From Megaustenia siamemsis (taxonomy: Eukaryota > Mollusca > Gastropoda > Stylommatophora > Ariophantidae), in the NCBI GenBank assembly GCA_032433765.1, contig JAVIAB010000073.1, forward strand, positions 60,361,552-60,425,551: DNA of 64,000 bases, in the 5' to 3' direction. Position numbers and translations under genes: made by a program. Shown here one piece after another: positions 52,301-61,300 of the stretch; position 1 is the first letter of the stretch, and the number at the start of each line of letters is the position of its first letter. Below the pieces are notes generated by a model. It had not been told where the DNA came from, made no database searches, and worked only from the letters and a program-made list of their open reading frames with translations.

Positions 52301-55300
52301 TGTAAGAGTGCGCTTTTAGTGTGTGACCTGCCATATCCAGTGTGTAACGAGAGTCCGATGTGACAGTATTAAAAGTCGGAACCAATTCTGATAACCAATG
52401 CGTTTTTATGTGTTACACAGTTATATTTATCTGCCTAGCGTCACCCCTTGGGGACGAATCATAACAGCAATAAAGTTGTCGTGGAATCACAACGTGAAAT
52501 AGTTATCTTAACAACATGAAACGGTCATCATAACAATAAACCCGAAGTACTACAGTGACCCGGTAAGGTCAGGGCTGAGACGATAGCCAGGGGGCACGAA
52601 GGCGTGTTGGCCCGATTGTAAACACGAGCAGCGCATTCCATCCGAGGTCACGCTAACAGAGAACTGACAGGGGCAGTGCAGGCTGTCAATAAAGTAACGA
52701 TCGATATATCAACACAGTGTGCGAGTAGAACACGTATCAGCTGTACGTCACACTGACAGTCACGCTGCCCTGCACACCCAAATAACAAGTAAATAATAAC
52801 TTCACACGGGTACAAGGTTACAGTTACACACTTACTTTTTTAATTGGTTGTTTATTAATATGGAAAAAAAAAAATAATAAAAATGTTATTTTTAAAAAAT
52901 GTATATACAAATACATACAAGAGTTGCATTCTGCTGTTGAAAGGGCAATGTAATCTTGACCTGGTTGTTACTTGAAGCTGTTGAAATTGTAATGGGTAAT
53001 GCATTCTTTGGTGCTGCAACCACTTGAGTGACTTCCCCTTTATCTCCTTTCGCTAAAGAACAGATGAGAAAGATTTTTTTTTAAATCATTATGTACAAAA
53101 AATGTCATAAATGAAGCTCCATTTATAGAGAATAAATGTCAATAGATAAGTAATAAATGTCAAGTATTTTTTGCTATTTTATATCAATAGTCAATATAGT
53201 ATAATACATTTTTACTTCCTCTTCTTATGTTTCTTTTCATATTATTTTGGGTGTCAATATCAAATTCTTGTTCTCATTCTCCTGGCAGTTCCATCATTGT
53301 CACTTAGTGAAGATTCTCTAGTGATGTCAATTTTCCATATATGGTACATATAGTTTGTTTTTTTCAGTCTGTTATACTCTGTCAACGATGTGGCATGACA
53401 ATGATCAGACTGTGTTAGGCGCAGTCTTTATATGTAACTTATGCTTTCTTTTGATTTTCAAATTGGTTTTATTATTATTATGACCCATCATAGGTTGCTC
53501 GTAAATCCGTTTGAAGACATTTTTTTTTTCCAAAATCTCTATCTTCCAGAAAGAAGAAATAGGCCAAGGAAAACCTATTTTAAAATTTACTATGAAAAAG
53601 AATTTAATAAGCATCTCTACTCATACTTACATCCTTCTCATACTTGCATAATCTGACATTTTCTCATTTTTAAAAACAATTATTTTGGACCTTGCCAGCT
53701 TTAATTAATTAACTCATGATCTTGTTAACTTTACTGACACACTTATATAGACTCCTCTTGCTTTCTGTACCCTTATTTTGATATAATTCTTTGTTCCTCC
53801 TTTGTCTATATAAAAGCCTAGATAGATGTACGTTTTTATGTCTTGGAGAGGTATTTATGCCAGTGCTGATTATTGCCGACTGTTTTATTTCTCATAATTT
53901 TGGTCTTGTCTCCATTTAGTTTCAGTCCCAGCTGTTGTGACCTCCTGTCAAACATGTTAATTATATATTACATTTGTTTTGTTCATGATTATGCAAGTGG
54001 AAAGTTATGACATAAGCAAAGTCTAAGCCATCAAGCCACTTTGTCCAGCGGCCACTGAATATCATTCCTGGTGCTCCATGTTATTCTCATAATCCAATCA
54101 ATGGCCAGAGAAATGGAGATAGCAGGCACTGTAGCCCCACTATTTATTTAAAATGCTTCTACAAGCTTACCTTCATGTACAACTCTACCTTTTATTCCTT
54201 CATATGTTGCTTTCATCAGGTTAAACTGTGCAGGCATTCTAAAACTCATAGCCTTCCTCTATCCAAACTATTGAATGCCTTTTCATAATCTACAAATACA
54301 AAATAAAGTAGTGACTATGACTTCATTTAGTCTCTCCAGGATGATTCTATGTAATTTTTTTCCTAATACTGCAATTTGTATACTCCTGTAAATTTCCTTT
54401 CTTAGGTAGTTTAATCATTAACCTTCTTTCTAGTCTTAAGATAATTCTTCACTCTCATATATTTATTTTGGTAGTATTTGTAACATCTAGGCAGGTGTTA
54501 ATATTTGCTTTGATGGCTTCTGAAGAAATTCCACCTGGTCCTCTGGCTTTTACATCTTTTAATAGTTCAATGGCTTCCATTATTACTTCCTGGCTTTCCA
54601 CAATTTTATCTGGAGGATCATGTGGGCCTGGTCTGTTCAAAGTTCTTCAGAGAAACTTCTTAGCCTCTCCTTTTGTTCCTTTATATTGCTGAGCAGTTTG
54701 CCTTTCCTATCATTGATAAAAGAAGTAACATGTTTATATTTTCCTATTAATTTATTCATGTTGTTGTACAGTTCTTTCATATTTCCTTTGCTTGCCACTT
54801 CCTCTGCATTTTAGGCTAATTCAGCTATATATTAAAACATTGTATACAGTTGTGTTGTATGTCTTGAATTTCAACCTGTTTCCAAAAGAGAGTGACATCT
54901 GATGCAACGTCTGGCCCGCTATATACTTTTTTACATCATGTAATTTAGATTATTCACCCCATTGTGTTCAATTTGATTTTCTGTTCTAGGGTTTAGTGAT
55001 ACCCATATATTTTAATAAAATATTTATATATTTTTTTTATGTTAGAATATTGTTTCTCATATAGTTATTTAGTTGAAGACACAAGTTCACAATTTATTTC
55101 TCCAGGTCCATACTTTTCCACAATCTCTTCAAAGCCTCAGTTGTCTGTTGCAACTATGAGAGTTTAGGTCTCCCATTAAGATTATATCTTCCATTTAACA
55201 TTTCAATTGTTTATAAAACTCTTCCTTAACTAGATCAACTTTGCCATTGGGTCGTGCTATTGGATAATATATATTTTATTTTGTTTTTTGCTATTCTAAT

Positions 55301-58300
55301 TGTTGCTCCTAATCTGGGCCCAATTGCTAACCACTCTACCAGAGTGCTTGCTGTGCTTTCTTTGACAACATTACAGCTTCACTATGTTGTATTTGGTTCT
55401 TGGTATTGTGATGATATCTTTCCTGTGTTTAGCTTCATCTTTTCTGAGCTTAACCATCTTGTCACACATATTTCTAGAATATCTATTTTATTATTTTTAT
55501 TTTTTGCTGATGCATGTGCAGCTTTTCCTTGCTCATTTAAAGTACACACACTCCAAAAGATAATTTTGAAGGTTTTTCTGGTAGATGAAAAGTGAGTAGT
55601 TGACACTCTCTGCAACTTTCCTCTGGTTATGTCACTTCTAGACAGAGTATCCTTAAGGATGTCAGAATTACTTTTTTCTCCTTTCTTTGACTTGTCTATG
55701 TTTGTGAAGTCTTTTTTTTTTTACAGTATGAGGTAGCCAGCCCTGTGACTAAATCTCTTTAGTCATCTCTTTCAACATGTCTGGTAGGAGAAATAAAGTA
55801 AAGGTTTCCTCTACGCCTACGAGTGTATGGAGCATATGGTATTAGTGACCATGCCTGGTAGGGTACAGCTCCACTATTCTTTACTCTCATTCCTGGCAGC
55901 GCACATAGATAAGACAGTAAGTTTTATAGCCTCAGACTTGGGTGGGCAAAAAAATCCATATACTTCAAGATAGAAAATGATACAATCTAACTTTGAGTCT
56001 ATGGGTAGACAGCCAAAGACTGCTAATCAACCAGACATTTTTATATTCATATGTGAAACTAAGATACATAACTGTTAATGTTTGTATACCGTTAATTCAT
56101 TAATTGTTCTTTTAATGTCAATGGTTTTAACACAGCCAGGTAATTATGACAGAAAAACACTAACAAAGAAAAATAGGAATTATGTTATTTCAGTTATTAT
56201 AACCTGACACATAAATTTACATTTCAAATCTATATAAAAGAGCCAGAAGAACAAACAATGCTGCACCTGCAAGTGTAGAAGCCTGTGAGTTGGTGACAGG
56301 TGAAACCAAACGTACATAATGAAACCGACTACCAGGAACCTGAATTTGCTGCACTGATCCAGCACTGCTGATTGAGATTGGATGAACACCCTGAGTTACT
56401 TGTGGAGCAACCACGCCATGTACAACCTGAGACGCTCGGACTGACTGGGCTGTCTGTGGGGCCAGAGTTGGAAGGGACTGGGTTTTCAATGTGAAGGACG
56501 ATGAACCTGATGGCTGTTTAAGTGAAAAAAAATCGCATCTAGTATCAGGTGGTTATTTGACATAACAGAATACAGCAGACATTTACCATAACAAAAGAAA
56601 ATCAATGTTCTTCTTCACAGCTGTTGTTTTCATCTCAAAGTGGCATTTTAGTTCTAAACTGGAAATTGACAACATTTATGGCTGAAGATGTCCTGAGCCA
56701 AGTATGTTATTATTCTTAGAGTTCATATTTTATTTTTGTGGTTTCACTTTACAACGCCACATACACAAAACGTAAGATATGTTCGTTAAATCAAACATGT
56801 ATGAGCAATATTTAAGTAGAATAATGCTCCTGACTAAAAAATCAAAGATTGGCATATCTGAGAGTTTTGGGAGCTGCAAAATTCAATTTTTAACCACCAA
56901 TTTTTATTTTAAGACACAGCTTCTTCTAATCACTTTGAGTATATAACAGAAGAAACGTGTATTTTACCTTCCTGGAAAGGTATAAATGAGCAAATCACCT
57001 AAAGTATCAGTGACAAATGACTGTGTCTGCATTCACCCACTAACTACTCTTCATCATCATCCACTCTTAAAAAGATGTTAAGTTATATGTGTTGTGATTT
57101 ACAGCCCGCAGCAAGGTATCCACCTTTAGATACAACATGTCTGACTCCAGTTCAGCATTTTATGGTACTGGGTTGTCTTCCCTCTCAATGCCTACTGTTT
57201 GGCCCTACTGTCAAGTCACCAAACCCATCAAAGGTAGTTGGAGTAGAATCTGGATAATCAAAACTCAGTGTTTAAAAAAAACACCTTGTCATGTATTGAA
57301 TATTATTACATGTCTATCATCATCATATGCCTATATTGAGTTGAATTCTTCCACATCTTTTCAGTAGTTCCACATTTTACTTAGCACGATCTTCCAACTA
57401 TCTTATTAGCTATGCCTTTTCTTACCTCTATTGTTTCACTTGTCTTTCAGGCCTGCCCTCATCTGTAGTGCTCAATGAATTGTTTCTGTAATCTTGATAA
57501 TTTAACTGCCTTTTTCTTTTGATGCAATATTTCTTCAGTTTCTTTCTTAAATCATAATAAGCTGAACATTGATCTCAGAAACCAGAAATTGGTGTTACAA
57601 GTGACCTACCTGCTTGTCTGTTGCCCATGACTTGGCATCAATTAAACATCATTATTATGACTTTCTCCCATTTACTGAGGTGTGCATGAGGTTTTTTTTG
57701 TAACTGAAGAATAAAGGATTTATGCCCAGAGCAATTGCCACAAGGTACTTGGATCAGAGCTTTTATTTCAACACCAAAAGAAAAATAATTGATTTACCCC
57801 AGGTTCAACTTATTTGGAAAATGACAGGATTTTATCCACTCAAATCATCTGTTCTCCATTAAGTATCTGTAAAATTGCACTGTATGACTAACTTTCTGAT
57901 TTTCAAGTCCTGGCACATATTTGTCTGCTCTTCATTATGTGGAACTCTATCCTGCAATTCTTGTAACCAGATAAAAAAAAGTGTTCAAGATTAATGGCAC
58001 GTTTATTAGAATTTTGATATCCTGAACTAAGGAAGAATTTTCATAATTTGGTCTTATAAAAATGGCACTCTCAGACTCTATTGAAAATGAGTCCAAGCTC
58101 TACATTTTAAGTAAACTTGCCTGCAATTACTTCTGTTCAACACTGTGCATTAGACCTGGTGTATTGTTCTAGCCTATTGGACTGCACAGATGATCAGGCA
58201 TATAACACAGTCTTTTCTCAATAACAGTTGAGTAGCAGTTGAATAACAGTAGTTAGTACATATTAGTACACAGAAATACCCCATCTTCTTTTCCTTGACC

Positions 58301-61300
58301 ACATACCAACAAAAATGAGTGACTTGGACACGTTGTGATGTCTTGTAGGAAATAAACTACGTAGTAAAGGTAAAGTACAAGACTTGAATCGGCATTTTAG
58401 CACATGAGTTTTCACCCATATGTGCTCGACCATCTATCCAGAATTGTTTGGAGACTTCTGGACAGTGTCACTTCAAGCATCGAAACTCACGATGCGAGGC
58501 AGCACTCCTCACCTTCCAAGAGTAATATCCTGGGTACCCACTTCAGCCGGCGACTGGGTCAATCGTGGGGGTATTTTTTTTCCAACCACTAGCACAATCC
58601 ACACTCCTTCCAGCGGGAATCAAACACGGGTTGTCCGAACATTGGTAGCCCAGTCTGGTCATTTTCCCAACTAGGCTACCGAGGCCCCCTAACAAACTAA
58701 GTTCCTCCACCATCTGCAGCCAGTGGGCATCTTTTACAAGGTGTCCCGTGGCACTGGTAACTCTCACCAAATAATTTTTCAGTTAACGCCTATGCTGCCG
58801 AATATGGCATATTAGGCATGTAGCACAGAGCATCAAGTTTAAACATGTTTTGTGTCTCTTTTCCCGCCCCAGTTCTTTGACTGTCCAGCCTGGGTGATTC
58901 CTTGTTAGCATTGCTACAATTAGAACAGCGCTAGGAGAGATATGGTAACACAGACTCTTTAACCACTTTGTGGTGGGAGACATGTCAGAGGAGCAAATCT
59001 GTGCAGGTGCTCTACTGGTAAGGGTTTTAATCAATCAGTCTGTCTGTCTATTGTTCTTTCGAGCCAAGGATGGCATCTAGGGCAGAAATTCTAGACTTTC
59101 TGTGTCCAACAATCTTTGCTATCAAGCATCAGACCTTGCACAGGACCCACATTGTATCTTGTCACATGATTCTGTTCTGGGCGAGTTGTTCAACCGTAGC
59201 AAGGTAGGTGATGCATGCTGCTGTTGCCTCTTGCTTTGGTGTTTTCTTTAGTGTTTCTCTAGGTTGGTATCTTTTTCTTTTACATTCAGGTCCATTTCAG
59301 GACCTGTTTTGATATTCTTTTGTTGTCTCTTCTCACCACATGGCCAACACCCTTCTTTAGATTATAGTTTATATTTTTGGACACCACACATGAAACTGAT
59401 TCAACTGAATCAACAGAATAAATAATTGTTCATCACATAACATCAGCTATGAATTATGCTATAGCACACCATTAACACCTAGATTAGAATACTGTCGTAA
59501 AAATTACTCCATCAAAATACATTTTTTTTTTAATTTGACAGTTTCCCCAAGGGCAAACATTACACCTCCCCCTATATCTTTCTAATTATCACTAATTGTG
59601 ATCCCTGAGTGTTTTATTTTTTTTTAGTTTGATGTTGAATTTTTGTTATCAATCACACAGTAAAAATTACTGCAGTGTCGTAAAAGACACACAGTTTTTA
59701 TTTTAAATTCTACCAATTTTTTAAGAAATTCATTATTTTTTGTTCTTTTCCCATCATGAAGTGGGAAATCTCCTCAGCCGCCGGTGTTAACAAAGAAGCC
59801 ACATGGAGAGTCAGTGGAAAAAGACTAAGAGGGAGTTGAAAATATAAGCTGATCTGACGGTTTATGGCCGCCGTATGAATAAACAGTATAAACGGGGAGA
59901 GGAAGGGACGTATGTGTGGCCTAATGATTACCGTATCTGATCCCTGTCTTATCTTGGGTAAACACACTGTTGTGCAGCAAGAGTTCAAAGAATATTTTAT
60001 TTTCCAAAAATCAAAATGTTACAGTAATTTTTACTACTGTAAAAATAAACAAATGAGTCATACATAGGTATGATAATATAGGGTTAACTTAGGAGTGTAA
60101 TAGAGAAGACACCAGCAAAAGTTGCTTTAAAGCACCCACATAGACAGAGTTTCGCCTTCCTGAGACACAGTCTGGAATTTTTGCTGGAAGGTCATCAACA
60201 GCTGACAGGATTTTCATACTTCAACAGCTGACAGGATTTTCATACTTCAACAGCTGACAAGATTTTCATACTTCAACAACTACAGAATAAATGAAGGGCA
60301 CAAGGTTAATCACTCTTCACTGCTGACATCATAAAACAATCAGCACCATGAGCAGAGCAGGGCTCAATAAAGTTCTACAGAACTTTGACTGCTTACCCAT
60401 GCTGCTTGAACTGATAATATTTCATGAAGGAATGAATACCTCAGTACCATTTGATGACTTATGAATGCTTTGAAGATAAGTGTAGGGATAATCAGAGTTG
60501 TGTCCTTTTCTCTACCCTCTTCTTTAAACCTTTTTGCTGCCCATTCACACCATGCATTCTCAGCAGTTTCCGATGACATCTACATATGTTCAAGATCTGA
60601 CAACTGCTTGTTCAACTTAGCTCATTTGAAAGCCAAAAATAAGAACACCTAAGGCCCTAATAAGAGATATCCTCTTTGCTGATGACACAGCTTGAACTAG
60701 ATGTTCACAACAAACTGGCAAGGTAGTCACTTCATTTAGTAAAATAACTATGGGTATGGAATAACATGAAATTAATATCAACAACAAAGGATCTAATATA
60801 ACAAACTTGCATGCCTAGCACATTTCTGAACAAATTTGAAACTTGGACAACCAATTCAAGACAAGAAAAGACTAAACATCTTCCACAATCATTCTTCTAT
60901 TCTTTTACACTTCCTCTTCTACCCATTCATGTATTAGAGATACAAAGTTCTACTTCTCGCCCATTTAGTGTCTTCTTTTGCCGCCATCTTCCACCTTTGT
61001 GCGTATTTGAAAAATAATGATCATCAAATGGCAGGACAAAGTAACTGTAATTAGATGTTTGTTTTCTGGTCTTTATCAATTATGACAATATCCTGTGTCG
61101 AAGATTAAAGTAGCAGAGACTTGTTAGAAGGACGGACAACAATCACATTGGATATTCAAATTAAGTGTACTATCTATCCTTATTTAGGCAGGTGAAAGCT
61201 GCAAAACAAAAGAAATGTATAAAAACAATAATTAGATGCACTTGAAAACAATTGTTAAATGTCCCAGGAAAATATTTTATAAATAATAGAATAAATTCAT

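Larger units (their letters stand above)
47051..52817. mobile_element. Large GC-richer insertion carrying a 30-bp satellite (candidate LTR-type element)
   Basis: Compositional boundaries are sharp. A short direct repeat AAGGTT lies at both edges (47046-47051 and 52816-52821), with TGTA/TACA-like inverted ends. One reading is an LTR from 47051 (TGTAGAAGG) to 52417 (GTGTTACA, with ATTAAA about 50 bp before), swollen by the satellite, followed by a leader to 52817. No coding motifs (gag, protease, reverse transcriptase, integrase) are present. The class is uncertain; the insertion itself is better supported. Confidence 0.45.

Noticed and set aside
58600..58690. Functional tRNA gene (minus strand)
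   Set aside because: Same reason: head of the SINE2 element.
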